Of a stretch of 39,466 nucleotides of DNA, positions 8,790-18,441 are shown piece after piece. The first letter of the stretch is position 1. Each line of letters starts with the position of its first letter. The stretch is from assembly GCA_902806355.1 (NCBI GenBank), contig CADCWI010000017.1, forward strand, positions 1-39,466, given 5' to 3'. The DNA is from an uncultured Thermomicrobiales bacterium (GTDB lineage Bacteria > Chloroflexota > Chloroflexia > Thermomicrobiales > UBA6265). The position numbers and the translations under genes were made by a program. The notes below the pieces were generated by a model. It did no database searches and was not told the origin of the DNA. It saw only the letters and a program-made list of their open reading frames with translations.

Positions 8790-8838
8790 GCTTCCCTAGA
8801 GCGTATGTCATTGCCAATGACATACGCTCTAGGGAAGC
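8790..8838. repeat. 49-nt perfect palindrome spanning the opcA stop codon
   Basis: Arms 8790-8813 and 8815-8838 are exact reverse complements (24 bp) with a single central base at 8814. The right arm contains the last opcA codons and its TAG. On the minus-strand mRNA it would form a very stable hairpin just at the end of opcA and before pgl. No T-run follows on either strand, so it is not a standard intrinsic terminator. It may stabilise the opcA 3' end, reduce read-through or be a recent inverted duplication. Confidence 0.95.
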
Positions 8839-10055
8839 AGCTTCGTGGCAAAGGCGAGTGCGTCCTCGAAGATCGAATCACGGCCGAATCGTTGAAGTTC
8901 CTGGCCTAGCATCTGCTCATCTGTAGGTCGCTTGGCATAGACCATCCGGCTTACACGCGGGATCGTTGCCGTCTCACTGCTGGTGATCATGTCTTCCTCG
9001 TCGGAGCGCTCCACGATGAACGTTCCAGGGGCATGACCACCGGCGACGATCTGGATCTTTCGCAGCGAAAATCTCGCGTACGGACTCTTGTCCGGCAGCA
9101 GTCGCAGCGAGATCTCGCGTCCCCTGCCGCCGGATTTCGCCCGGAGTGGAGCGGACCAACCGCCGGCTCTGCGCTGCTCGAGTGGATCGACGATGTCCCA
9201 TCCGAGGCGACTTGCCAGCCAGCCTACAGTGAGCAGGGCCGAGGCGAACCCGGAGGAACCATCTGACCGTGTATCGGCATAGGAGATAACGACCTCCTCG
9301 ATCGTCTCCAGGCTTTCCTGAACGTCCGCCGGGTCGAAGAACTGCGCGATCAACTGACGCCACGGGGCAAGGCGCAGCCAGGTGAAGTCACCGACGATCG
9401 GGGCGTTGGCTTCATCGGTATCGATTAGGGCACGGAGCGATGCGACACCGGCGACATCGCGACCCAGCTGAGCACTGTCGACGATGACACGATCGACGAT
9501 TCTATCCAGATCTAGGAACAGCGGATTTCTCGAGAAGTCACCGCCGGGCCACCACAGGATGTCCGGCAATTCGGCAACCAGCAGCGGTGACACCAGGCTG
9601 GAGAGACCATCGGCATTGTCCGTGCTGGCATCGATCGTGATCGTTTCGAAGTGGGGCTTCGGGCCATCCCCGTCTCGCTGTTGCTCCTTGAGCTCAAGCC
9701 GTACTTCAAAGCCACGGTTTTCGGATTCTTCATCTCCCTGCCGCTGCGTCAGGAGGATGATCGTGCGAGATGGCAGGAAATCCCGGAGCCGTGCAACTGA
9801 ATCGGTGATCAGCCTGGCATCCCTTGCGGTTCGGGCGACGGCGAGCAGGTTGAGGGTGTTGGCCCTCATCACTCCGCCGGCGCCGACACTCGACATCGCG
9901 ACCATCTCACCCGATGCGTTTTCAGCATGGTAATGAGTGCCCAGATCGGCCCAGAGCTGTGCGAGCTTGTCATGGATGGCCCCGGTGTCGAGCACATCCG
10001 TCTGGAGTGACGTCACGAGAACCGGGCCGGAATCTGTCGCTTCGGTAACGGTCAC
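8829..10055 (-). CDS. opcA: Glucose-6-phosphate dehydrogenase assembly protein OpcA
   Basis: OpcA binds and activates Zwf in cyanobacteria and actinobacteria. This protein has the family hallmarks: LPDILWWPGGD (about 163-173), then a DRVIVDSAQLG stretch and FTWLRLAPWRQLI (about 224-236). I chose the GTG at 10055 (408 residues) because GGGAGGGGG lies 9 nt upstream, in the 22-nt gap after the zwf stop. The frame also opens at a GTG at 10097, inside zwf. Its position directly behind zwf is the standard arrangement and supports the call. The last three codons fall within the long palindrome. Confidence 0.9.
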   Translation of the reverse strand: MTVTEATDSGPVLVTSLQTDVLDTGAIHDKLAQLWADLGTHYHAENASGEMVAMSSVGAGGVMRANTLNLLAVARTARDARLITDSVARLRDFLPSRTIILLTQRQGDEESENRGFEVRLELKEQQRDGDGPKPHFETITIDASTDNADGLSSLVSPLLVAELPDILWWPGGDFSRNPLFLDLDRIVDRVIVDSAQLGRDVAGVASLRALIDTDEANAPIVGDFTWLRLAPWRQLIAQFFDPADVQESLETIEEVVISYADTRSDGSSGFASALLTVGWLASRLGWDIVDPLEQRRAGGWSAPLRAKSGGRGREISLRLLPDKSPYARFSLRKIQIVAGGHAPGTFIVERSDEEDMITSSETATIPRVSRMVYAKRPTDEQMLGQELQRFGRDSIFEDALAFATKLLP

Positions 10056-10077
10056 GCGTCCGGTCCCCCTCCCTGTG

Positions 10078-11745
10078 TCATGGTCGGCGCCATTCACGCC
10101 TATCCCTGCGCATCAGTGCATCAGCCTTGCTCGGTCCCCAGGTGCCAGCTTCGTAGGGATATACGGGCACGGGCAGCTCGGCCCAGGCATCAAGGATCGG
10201 TTGCATGAGCGTCCATGCGGTCTCGATCTCGTCGCGGCGGGCGAACAGGGTGGGGTCACCCAGCATCGCATCGAGGAGAAGGCGTTCGTAGGCGTCGGGT
10301 CCGGCTTCACCAAACGATGACCCGTACAGGAAATCCATCCGGACCGGCCGCAACTGAGTGGCCGCACCGGGAACCTTGGCGGCGAACTTCAGGGCGATCC
10401 CTTCATCGGGCTGGATGCGCATCGTGATCACGTTCGGTGACAAATCCAGATTGCCGATCGACTGGAACATCAGGTGAGGTACCTGCTTGAACTCGATCGC
10501 GATTTCGGTGACTCGTCGCGGCAGCCGCTTCCCCGTCCGAAGGTAGAACGGAACACCGGCCCAGCGCCAGTTGTTGATCGTCAGCTCCATCGCCGTATAC
10601 GTTTCCGTCCGCGATTGAGGACGAACGCCCTTTTCGTCGCGATAGGCTTCGACACTGCGCCCACCGACGAAACCGGCTTCGTACTGGCCGCGAACGGTGC
10701 GGACGTTGACTTCCTCCCCCATGGGAGGCACCACGGCCCTCAGCACCTTGACTTTCTCATCGCGCAGGGCATTGCCGTTGAAGAGTGCGGGAGGTTCCAT
10801 GGCAATCACCGCGAGCAATTGCAACATGTGGCTCTGGACCATGTCCCGGAGTGCGCCGGACTCCTCGTAATACACACCACGCCCCTCGACGCCGATTGAC
10901 TCCGCAACCGTGATCTCGACATGGTCGACATACTGCCGGTTCCATACGGGCTCGAAAAGGGTGTTGGCGAAGCGGAAAGCCAGAACGTTCTGGACCGTTT
11001 CCTTGCCGAGATAGTGATCGATCCGGTAGATCTGGCGTTCCGAGAACACCGCCCCGATCTCGGCATTGAGGGACCGGGCACTTTCGACATCGCGGCCGAA
11101 CGGTTTCTCGATGACGATCCGATGCCAATTATCCGGCCGGTTGTAATAGATATCCTGGCGTTCGGCGAGTCCCGACGCCCCGAGGTGCCTGATGATCGGG
11201 CCGTAGAATGTCGGCGCGGTTGCGAGGTAGAACAGACGATTACCCTGCGCTCGTCGCTCCTCGTCGATCGTTTGGAGTCGATCGTTGAGCTCGGTGTATA
11301 CGACATCGCTGTCGAAATCACCCTGCACGTAATACAGGCCCCGGGCGAACAGGTTCCAGGAATCCTCGGTAACAGGAGCGCGGGCATTGTTCTTGACCGC
11401 CTCGTACATCTTGTTCCGGAACGTGTCGTCATCCCAGTCACGGTGGGAGACGCCGACGATGGAAAACCCTTCGGGAAGTGGGTGCTCGACGGTGAGGTCA
11501 TACAACGACGGCATCAGCTTGCGGGCCGTGAGATCCCCGGTGACGCCAAAGATGACCATCACGCATGGTGCGGGAATTCGCTCCAGCATAAGTCCAGCCC
11601 GGAGCGGATTCGTATTCTGTTGCGTCATCCGATCCGTCAGGTCGAATTGGTGCCCGACATGATCGACATCGGAAATTGCCGTTGCACCGTCGGTGCCAAA
11701 ATCATACGTTCTGCTCGAGGTCGGCCGGGTTGGAGAATCTGCCAT
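10078..11745 (-). CDS. zwf: Glucose-6-phosphate 1-dehydrogenase
   Basis: Oxidises glucose 6-phosphate to the lactone with NAD(P)+, the entry step of the pathway. The 555-residue protein has the dinucleotide-binding stretch FGVTGDLTARKL (66-77; Val replaces the usual Ala or Ser in GxxGDL), EKPFG (213-217) and the active site RIDHYLGKE (241-249, with catalytic His). An N-terminal extension of about 55 residues precedes the catalytic domain; the ATG at 11745 has AGGA 7-8 nt upstream, so it seems genuine. A later ATG at 11628 would remove 39 residues. opcA follows 22 nt downstream. Confidence 0.95.
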   Translation of the reverse strand: MADSPTRPTSSRTYDFGTDGATAISDVDHVGHQFDLTDRMTQQNTNPLRAGLMLERIPAPCVMVIFGVTGDLTARKLMPSLYDLTVEHPLPEGFSIVGVSHRDWDDDTFRNKMYEAVKNNARAPVTEDSWNLFARGLYYVQGDFDSDVVYTELNDRLQTIDEERRAQGNRLFYLATAPTFYGPIIRHLGASGLAERQDIYYNRPDNWHRIVIEKPFGRDVESARSLNAEIGAVFSERQIYRIDHYLGKETVQNVLAFRFANTLFEPVWNRQYVDHVEITVAESIGVEGRGVYYEESGALRDMVQSHMLQLLAVIAMEPPALFNGNALRDEKVKVLRAVVPPMGEEVNVRTVRGQYEAGFVGGRSVEAYRDEKGVRPQSRTETYTAMELTINNWRWAGVPFYLRTGKRLPRRVTEIAIEFKQVPHLMFQSIGNLDLSPNVITMRIQPDEGIALKFAAKVPGAATQLRPVRMDFLYGSSFGEAGPDAYERLLLDAMLGDPTLFARRDEIETAWTLMQPILDAWAELPVPVYPYEAGTWGPSKADALMRRDRREWRRP

Positions 11746-12074
11746 ACGTCATCCTGGGGTGCGAGGAACGATGAACGATCGACGTGCAATGATACAGAGA
11801 TACGAACACGTTGCATAACGTTTGACGACCAGATCAACGGCACCTTGGCACCTCGGTGACAGCCGGTGGCCAACGGCGAAGTGCATACAGGGCGACCGGA
11901 TCTTCCTGAACAAGCTCTGCCCATCGTCGGTGGCGGAACCACTGATGGACCGCGTCCGCTCAATCGCTTCGCACATGTCCGTAGGTGGATGCGGTCCATC
12001 GATGCGCTGCCGTGCAGAAACAGCGTTGTGGGGAGCACATCGAGCAGCGCGTTGATGTGCAATAGCACTTCGCT
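11746..12074 (-). promoter_or_regulatory. Intergenic region upstream of zwf with possible promoter and inverted repeat
   Basis: This 329-nt gap separates gnd from zwf and holds no convincing gene. On the minus strand a good -10 box TATCAT lies at 11789-11794, about 45 nt before the zwf ATG, with only a poor -35. An inverted repeat, ACGTT-GCAT-AACGT, at 11808-11821 would overlap the -35 region and may be an operator. zwf-opcA-pgl-rpiA may thus have its own promoter. Confidence 0.3.
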
Positions 12075-13724
12075 CTAGTACTGGGCTTTCTTGGTCGCGT
12101 CCGGCGTGCGCTCTCCCTGCTCCTCGATATCCGGGATCAACTCATGGGACCGCTCTGGATCGAGGACCTTGCCCTTCGTCCCCTCGGGAAGCGTCGCCTC
12201 AACTTCGGAGCGGTCGCCTTCCCCTCGGCCGCCAGCCCAAGCCTCACGGGCGCTTTCGTCCGACGTCACTTTCGGGCGATCATCCACAATCGACCATTGC
12301 GTATGGAACGTGCCCTCGCGGTCGAGCCGCTTGAAAGTATGGGCGCCGAAGAAATCACGCTGGCCCTGGATCAAATTGGCCGGAAGGAACTCCTGCCGGT
12401 ACGTATCGACGTAGTTGAGTGCCGAGCTAAGAGCCGGCGTCGGAATGCCGAAGTCGAGCGCCGTATGCAGCACCGAGCGGACGTTCGGCATCCCGCCGTT
12501 GATCGCCTCGGAGAAGAACGGATCCAGCATCAGGTTGTCGAGTGACGGCGTGCCGCGGAATGCGGTCATGATCGGTTCAAGCAACCGGGCGCGAATGATG
12601 CATCCGGCCGTCCAGATCCTGGCGATCTCGGACAGGGTCAGGTTCCATTCGTAGGCATGTGACGCGGCTTGCAACAGGGCCATGCCTTGGGCATAGGACG
12701 AGATCTTGGAAAAGTAGAGCGCGTCCTCGAGCGCATCGATGGTCGTTGCCCGTTCCGGAGTGGGGGGGAGCTGGTCATGGGAGTTCTCGGGGCCATGCAA
12801 GATCTTGCTGGCAGCGACACGCTTCGTCTTCAATGCGGAGAGGCTTCGGGCAATCACCGCCGCATCGATGACCGGGATGGGCGTCGCCAGCTCGTAGGAA
12901 CTCTGGCTTGTCCAGCGCCCGGTCCCCTTCTGTTCAGCCTGGTCGGCGATGATGTCGACGAGAGGCTTGCCGGTGTCCTGGTCAACGTGCCGGAGGACCG
13001 TGGCCGTGATCTCGATGAGGAAGGATTCGAGCTTGCCCTCGTTCCAGCGCTCGAAGACGTCGGCGATCTCCGGGGCCGTCATGCCGAGCGCACGGCGCAT
13101 GACGTCGTACGTCTCGGCGATAAGCTGCATGTCGCCGTACTCGATGCCGTTGTGCACCATCTTGACGTAGTGACCGGCGCCGCCCGGACCGATGTGAGTG
13201 ACACAGGGACCGGAATCCGACTTTGCGGCGATCGCGGTCAGCATCGGTTCCAACGCGGCATAGGCTTCGGCGGGTCCACCAGGCATCAGGCTTGGACCCC
13301 AAAGCGCGCCTTCTTCACCGCCCGAAACCCCCATGCCGACGAAGTTGAAGCCGCGCTCGCTCAGGTCCCGCGATCTGCGCTCGGTATCCTGGAAGAACGA
13401 GTTTCCGCCATCGATCAGGATGTCGCCCTCTTCGAGAAAGGGCGCAAGCTCCTCGATCACGGCATCGACGGCCGTACCGGCCTTGACCATCAGGAGCACG
13501 CGCCGTGGTCGCTCCAGCGAGGCGACGAATTCCTTGACGGAATAGGTACCGAGAATCCGTGTTCCCACCGGAGATTCCGCCAACATCTCTGTTGTTCGCC
13601 CAGGCGACCGGTTATAGACTGCCGGTGCGAAGCCATTGCGCTCGATGTTGCGGGCGAGATTCTCACCCATGACCGCCAAACCGACCACGCCGACGTGACG
13701 CCCGCCGGACAGTTCACTACTCAT
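12075..13724 (-). CDS. gnd: 6-phosphogluconate dehydrogenase, decarboxylating, with extended C-terminus
   Basis: Converts 6-phosphogluconate to ribulose 5-phosphate, CO2 and NAD(P)H. The N-terminus shows the dinucleotide site VGLAVMGENLARN (14-26), followed by the catalytic stretch HYVKMVHNGIEYGDMQ. The usual C-terminal motif TFKRLDREGTFHTQW ends at residue 477, where most family members stop. Here 72 further charged, low-complexity residues follow (about 478-549). GAGGTG lies 7 nt before the ATG. tal ends 64 nt upstream on the same strand. The tail is in frame with no sign of a frameshift; its role is unknown. Confidence 0.95.
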   Translation of the reverse strand: MSSELSGGRHVGVVGLAVMGENLARNIERNGFAPAVYNRSPGRTTEMLAESPVGTRILGTYSVKEFVASLERPRRVLLMVKAGTAVDAVIEELAPFLEEGDILIDGGNSFFQDTERRSRDLSERGFNFVGMGVSGGEEGALWGPSLMPGGPAEAYAALEPMLTAIAAKSDSGPCVTHIGPGGAGHYVKMVHNGIEYGDMQLIAETYDVMRRALGMTAPEIADVFERWNEGKLESFLIEITATVLRHVDQDTGKPLVDIIADQAEQKGTGRWTSQSSYELATPIPVIDAAVIARSLSALKTKRVAASKILHGPENSHDQLPPTPERATTIDALEDALYFSKISSYAQGMALLQAASHAYEWNLTLSEIARIWTAGCIIRARLLEPIMTAFRGTPSLDNLMLDPFFSEAINGGMPNVRSVLHTALDFGIPTPALSSALNYVDTYRQEFLPANLIQGQRDFFGAHTFKRLDREGTFHTQWSIVDDRPKVTSDESAREAWAGGRGEGDRSEVEATLPEGTKGKVLDPERSHELIPDIEEQGERTPDATKKAQY

Positions 13725-13788
13725 GTGTCACCTCGCCTCCACAACGATGAACCGGTCAGCGGCTGGCCTGTGTACCAGGCTCTCACGA

Positions 13789-14940
13789 CTAGTTGCTGAC
13801 AGCCTCTGCTACATCCGAGCGCTTCTGCCGGACGCCTTCGAGCAGATCATCGTACGACTTGACGAAGGTGGCGATGCCCTCTTCCTCGAGTTGGTGCGTG
13901 ACGTCCAGTATGGAAATGCCAACGCTGGCCAACGTGTCAGCGACTTCATGCGCCGCGGCATAATCGGCGTCCACGGTTCGCTTGACGGAGCCGTGGTCGA
14001 GGAACGCCTCGATCGTCGCCACCGGCATCGTGTTCACCGTGTGCGGGCCGATCAGCATCTCCACGTACAGGACATCGCTGTAAGCGGGATTCTTGGTTCC
14101 CGTGCTTGCCCAGAGCGGTCGCTGAACCTTGGCGCCCGCGTCCGCAAGGTCCTTGAAGGTGGGCGAGGTGAACAGGTCCTCGAAGATCTCGTAGGCGAGC
14201 TGCGCGTTGGCAACGGCAACCTGTCCCTTGAGCGACTCGATCTTGGCGTGGTCGCTTTCAGGGTTCGTGGCCAGCTCGTCGAGCTTTTTGTCGACTAGCG
14301 TGTCGACCCGGCTGACGAAGAACGATGCGACGGACGCGATTCGGTCGACCGGCAGGCCGTCATCATGGCGTTTGCGCAAGGCATCGATGTACGCCACCGC
14401 CACTCGCTTGTAATTGTCGAGTGAGAAGAGAAGCGTCACGTTGACGTTGATACCTTCGGTGAGCAACGTCTGGATCGCGATCGCTCCCTCATCGGTGCCG
14501 GGCACCTTGATCATCAGGTTGGGACGATCGACCGCTTTCCAGAGTGCGCGGGCATTCGCGAGCGTTCCCTCGGTATCGCGGGCGAGTGACGCCAGCACCT
14601 CCAGCGACACGAATCCGTCTTCGCCGTCGCTCTCGTCGTAGACCGGGCGAAACAGGTCGCACGCATCCTGGATATCCTTGACGGCCAGCGTCTGGAACAC
14701 CTCCGCCACATCCATGTTCTGTCCGAGCAGCGTCGCTATCTCCTCGTCATAGGCATCGCCGGACGAGATCGCCTTCTGAAAAATGGTGGGATTCGAGGTG
14801 ACGCCGCGAATCCCGACCTCTTCGATTCGCTGGGAGAGCAGGCCGGATCGGATCATCTGGCGGCTGATATCGTCCTGCCAGACGCTTTGGCCCTCCGTGA
14901 GCAGGGCCTTGATGGAGTTGGAGCCGTTGGAAGCTGCCAT
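13789..14940 (-). CDS. tal: Transaldolase
   Basis: Transfers a dihydroxyacetone unit between sugar phosphates in the non-oxidative branch. With the ATG at 14940 the protein has 383 residues, the length of the actinobacterial-type transaldolase. GVTSNPTIFQKAI near residue 45 and NLMIKVPGTDEG, containing the Schiff-base lysine, are the two transaldolase signatures. AAGGA lies 8-9 nt before this ATG; the frame is open 40 codons further upstream, but that part has no family similarity. It sits 67 nt after tkt and 64 nt before gnd. Confidence 0.95.
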   Translation of the reverse strand: MAASNGSNSIKALLTEGQSVWQDDISRQMIRSGLLSQRIEEVGIRGVTSNPTIFQKAISSGDAYDEEIATLLGQNMDVAEVFQTLAVKDIQDACDLFRPVYDESDGEDGFVSLEVLASLARDTEGTLANARALWKAVDRPNLMIKVPGTDEGAIAIQTLLTEGINVNVTLLFSLDNYKRVAVAYIDALRKRHDDGLPVDRIASVASFFVSRVDTLVDKKLDELATNPESDHAKIESLKGQVAVANAQLAYEIFEDLFTSPTFKDLADAGAKVQRPLWASTGTKNPAYSDVLYVEMLIGPHTVNTMPVATIEAFLDHGSVKRTVDADYAAAHEVADTLASVGISILDVTHQLEEEGIATFVKSYDDLLEGVRQKRSDVAEAVSN

Positions 14941-15007
14941 GCTGCAGTCCTTTCTTCCTTCTCTTGAGGGGCGGGATCGCATCCCTTTCAGGGCAAAATC
15001 GAGCGAA

Positions 15008-17146
15008 TCAGGAGTGACCTTCGGATTCCGAGCGCTGGACCCCGGCGGCTTCACCGCCAAGGAACTCTTCGTCGATCTTGTCGGCTTCCTCTGAGCGATC
15101 CAGCAACCGGAGCGCTGTCGCGGCGACGTGCTCTCGCGTCATGCCGACCGCTTTGAGAACTTCCTTGCCTGGTCCAGAGGCGCCGTAACGGTCGACCCCG
15201 ACACTGACGCCATTGTCGCCGACGTATCGAGCCCAGCCGATGGTCGTGCCGGCTTCGATCGAGACGCGTGCCGTGCCGCTCGGGCCCAGCACCTGTTCGC
15301 GCCAGGCGGCGCCCTGCTTGTCGAAAAGTTCCCAGCTCGGGATGCTTACCACACGGGCTGAGACACCGTGTTCCGCGAGGAGCTCCCGGCCCATGACGGC
15401 GAGCTCGACTTCCGAGCCGGTAGCAAGGAGAACGACATCCGGATCACCATTGGTATCGGCGAGGATGTATCCTCCCTTGCGGACATCGCCGTTCGCGCCG
15501 GAGCGATCGAGCACGCCGAGATCTTGTCGGCTAAGGATCAACACCGAGGTGGTGTCCTGCTCGATGGCGATCTTCCACGCTTCAGCTGTCTCGTTGGCAT
15601 CGGCGGGGCGGAGCACCGTCAGGTCCGGGATCAGGCGAAGCGACATCACGTGTTCGACCGGCTCGTGGGTGGGGCCGTCGCCGCCAACCGCAACGCTGTC
15701 ATGGGTGAACACGAAAATGGATTTCAGCTTGCTCAGTGCCGCGAGCCGGATCGCCGGGCGCATGTAATCGGAGAAGACGAGAAAGGTCGATCCGAACGGG
15801 ATGATTCCACCGTGTGCGGCCAGTCCATTGACAATGCTGCCCATGGCGTGCTCACGGATTCCGAAATGGAGGTTGCGGCCGCTGTAGCTCCATCCGCCAC
15901 CGGACAAGCCCTGCGCTTCTGCGGCAATGGTCGAGGGGTGGCCGAAATCACCGCCGTTCTTGAGGACGGTATTGGTCGACGGGTTGAGGTCCGCCGACCC
16001 GCCGATGAAGGTGGGCAGCTTTTCGAAGAACGCGTTCATGACCTCGCCAGAGGCCTTGCGGGTCGCGATGGCCTTGTCGCCATGCTTCCAGGACGGGAAG
16101 TCGGCGTCCCAGCCATCCGGAAGGTCACCCGCGATGACCTGTTCGAATTCCTTCGCCTCGGCGGGAAAGGCCGCACGATAGGCATCGAACCGGACACGCC
16201 ATTGCGCTTCCATCTCGGACCCTCGATCCAGCGCTTCATGGAAGTGTTGCGCCGCTTCTTCGGGCACATGGAATGCCGGCTCGGTTGGGATACCGAGGTT
16301 CTGCTTGGTCCTGATCGTCTCTTCTGGACCCAGAGGTGAACCGTGGACACCGAAGGTGCCGGCCTTGTTCGGGGAGCCAAACCCGATCACGGTCTGGGCA
16401 ACGATCAGGCTGGGCTTGTCCGCCGTGTCCCGGGCCTGCTGAAGCGCCTCGCGGACGGCATCGGTGTCCATGCCGTCGATGGTCTGGACGTGCCAGCCCA
16501 GCGCCTCGAACCGGGCAGGAACGTCTTCACGCATGGACACATCCGCGGACGCGGCGAGCGTGATGTGGTTCTGGTCGTAGAGATAGATCAGCTTGCCGAG
16601 ACTGAGATTTCCGGCGATCGCCGCCGCCTCGAACGCCACGCCCTCCATCACATCTCCGTCGGAGACGATGCCATATGTATGGTGGGACACGATCTCATGG
16701 TCAGGGCGGTTGTATTTCGCGGCCAGAAACGCTTCCGCGATCGCTAGACCAACGCCGTTCGCGAACCCTTGCCCGAGCGGGCCGGTCGTCACTTCGACAC
16801 CCGGAGTGTGCAGGCGTTCCGGATGCCCTGGCGTCTTCGAGCCGAGCTGCCGGAACCCCTTGACATCATCAAGCGAGAGGTCATACCCGGTCAGGTGGAG
16901 CAGCGAGTAGAGAAGCGCCGAGCCATGACCAGCGGAGAGCACGAACCGGTCCCGGTCGGGCCATACGGGATCACGCGGGTTGTGCTTGAGGAACTCCTGC
17001 CACAAGACGTAGGCCATCGGAGCGGCGCCAAGTGGCAAGCCGGGGTGGCCATTTTCGGCCATTTCGATCGCATCCATCGACAAGGTGCGAATGGCGTTGA
17101 TGGCCTGCGTTTCCAGTGTCGTCGATCGTTCCGCGGCAACTGCCAA
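15008..17146 (-). CDS. tkt: Transketolase
   Basis: A TPP- and metal-dependent enzyme that moves two-carbon units between pentose and other sugar phosphates. The 712-residue protein begins at a TTG with AAAGGAG 7 nt upstream. It has [12 protein letters not shown] near the N-terminus, the TPP motif SDGDVMEG leading to [11 protein letters not shown], the pyrimidine-domain GIREHAMG with its catalytic Glu, and the family stretch [18 protein letters not shown]. Full length for the family. It is the first gene of the minus-strand series tkt-tal-gnd-zwf-opcA-pgl-rpiA. Confidence 0.96.
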   Translation of the reverse strand: MAVAAERSTTLETQAINAIRTLSMDAIEMAENGHPGLPLGAAPMAYVLWQEFLKHNPRDPVWPDRDRFVLSAGHGSALLYSLLHLTGYDLSLDDVKGFRQLGSKTPGHPERLHTPGVEVTTGPLGQGFANGVGLAIAEAFLAAKYNRPDHEIVSHHTYGIVSDGDVMEGVAFEAAAIAGNLSLGKLIYLYDQNHITLAASADVSMREDVPARFEALGWHVQTIDGMDTDAVREALQQARDTADKPSLIVAQTVIGFGSPNKAGTFGVHGSPLGPEETIRTKQNLGIPTEPAFHVPEEAAQHFHEALDRGSEMEAQWRVRFDAYRAAFPAEAKEFEQVIAGDLPDGWDADFPSWKHGDKAIATRKASGEVMNAFFEKLPTFIGGSADLNPSTNTVLKNGGDFGHPSTIAAEAQGLSGGGWSYSGRNLHFGIREHAMGSIVNGLAAHGGIIPFGSTFLVFSDYMRPAIRLAALSKLKSIFVFTHDSVAVGGDGPTHEPVEHVMSLRLIPDLTVLRPADANETAEAWKIAIEQDTTSVLILSRQDLGVLDRSGANGDVRKGGYILADTNGDPDVVLLATGSEVELAVMGRELLAEHGVSARVVSIPSWELFDKQGAAWREQVLGPSGTARVSIEAGTTIGWARYVGDNGVSVGVDRYGASGPGKEVLKAVGMTREHVAATALRLLDRSEEADKIDEEFLGGEAAGVQRSESEGHS

Positions 17147-17376
17147 TGGAATTCTCCTTTACTGTTCGATTCAAACATCGGTGCCGGTTGGAATCCGGCG
17201 GGCGATGATCTGGACAACCCTGTCAGCAGGGAATGCCGGGTTATTATCCAGACATGTTCCGGCCGGCGGGCTGTTCGCCTTGCCATGGCCGTAGGTCGCT
17301 CATCAAGTATCCCACGCCAGTCCATGCTCTCTCACCGGGTCGAGGCCTTGCAGACTGGAGCGTCCGGGAAGGTCCG
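17147..17376 (-). other. Leader region of the tkt-led operon
   Basis: This 230-nt gap separates the flippase-like gene from tkt. A -10-like GGATAATAA is visible on the minus strand at about 17240-17248, but I find no matching -35. A CCCTG/CAGGG hairpin lies at about 17218-17231. No gene is evident. Confidence 0.3.
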
Positions 17377-18441
17377 TCACGGAGCAGACGGAAGCGCCCT
17401 GGTTGCCGTCCCGAATCGTCGCGAAAGGGTTTCGGTCGTTTGGAGAAGGATTCCAGCCGCCAGGGGCAGCCAGAGTTCTCCCACCCGACAGAGAAGGGTA
17501 GCGCCGATTGCCGCGGCCGGAGGCACCCCCAGTCGCTGCAATGCCAGTGCCATGCTCACCTCGACGAAACCTATGCCCTGGAATACGGGTGCGACGAGCA
17601 GGAAGACCATGCCTACGACATAGGCCATCAGCGGCACCCGGATGTCGGTATCGTGACCGACAGCACGCAGGGCGAAGAAGAGCATCAGCACGCCGCCGAG
17701 CTTGGTCGCGAGCATGAGCGCGAACGGACTGATCAGCGATCCGTATGAAAGATTGTGCTGCCGAATCTGGGCCACGAATCGGAGCCCCCGGCGTGGAAGT
17801 CGCCGGATCATCCAGGCGGGTGGTTTCGATTTGCGAAGCAGGATCGCCAACCCGCCGGCCATCGCCAGCACCAGAATGACCAGTCCTGCTGTTCCGGCAA
17901 TCAGGAGGCCCGTCGGCTTCTGCACAAACAGGACCGGCAACAACAGGGTCAGAAACGCGATGTTACTGACCACACTCTTGATCGAGACCGTCAGCAAGGC
18001 ATCAGCTGGTCGAACGCCACGCTGCCGGAGGTTGTGAATAAAGACCAACATGGACGACGGGCCGCCGACAGGAGTCACGGTACCAACAACGACGCGCTGG
18101 AGATGGACGCCCATCAACGGCACGATCCGTATCCTGTGACCTAGACGTTCCAGCAACGTTCGATACGTAAGGGCGATCAACGCGAGGATCACGAACTCGA
18201 GCCCAACCAGGGCGGCGATCCACAGCCGCTCCGCGCCGATCGTGAGCGCCCGGATGCGATCAAGCTCGGCGCGTTGGCTCATTCCGAAGTAGAGTGCGAA
18301 CCCAAGGACCGCAAGGAGCCAGATGTATGCGCCGTATGTACGGATGATGGATCTGAAAGAGGCAGGAAGTCGTGAAATGAGAGGCCTCCTTTGAGGACAA
18401 GAGTAGGAACGAATAGAAAGGAAGTAGACCAGGTATGTCAC
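17377..18441 (-). CDS. Flippase-like membrane protein (LPG synthase TM domain/UPF0104)
   Basis: A polytopic membrane protein of up to 354 residues with about eight hydrophobic segments. It resembles the transmembrane part of lysylphosphatidylglycerol synthase (MprF) and the UPF0104 family: VGTVTPVGGPSSMLVFI in the middle and VAPVFQGIGFVEVSMALALQRLGVPPAAAIGATLLCRVGELWLPLAAG near the end, including the typical G-E-x-x family residues. There is no catalytic synthase domain, so lipid or glycolipid transport is the likely role. The start is uncertain. The open GTG at 18441 has a poor ribosome site, whereas a strong AAAGGAGG (18385-18392) lies 6 nt before an in-frame ATT at 18378. Confidence 0.8.
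   Translation of the reverse strand: MTYLVYFLSIRSYSCPQRRPLISRLPASFRSIIRTYGAYIWLLAVLGFALYFGMSQRAELDRIRALTIGAERLWIAALVGLEFVILALIALTYRTLLERLGHRIRIVPLMGVHLQRVVVGTVTPVGGPSSMLVFIHNLRQRGVRPADALLTVSIKSVVSNIAFLTLLLPVLFVQKPTGLLIAGTAGLVILVLAMAGGLAILLRKSKPPAWMIRRLPRRGLRFVAQIRQHNLSYGSLISPFALMLATKLGGVLMLFFALRAVGHDTDIRVPLMAYVVGMVFLLVAPVFQGIGFVEVSMALALQRLGVPPAAAIGATLLCRVGELWLPLAAGILLQTTETLSRRFGTATRALPSAP

Noticed and set aside
8790..8838. Long palindrome as an intrinsic terminator
   Set aside because: No T-run follows on either strand. It is kept as a repeat of unknown function.
12669..13799. A 376-residue plus-strand frame opposite gnd
   Set aside because: No domain recognised, and it covers the conserved coding part of 6-phosphogluconate dehydrogenase.
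17240..17250. GGATAATAA before tkt as a promoter -10 box
   Set aside because: No -35 sequence at a workable distance and no extended -10 pattern, so I did not call a promoter.
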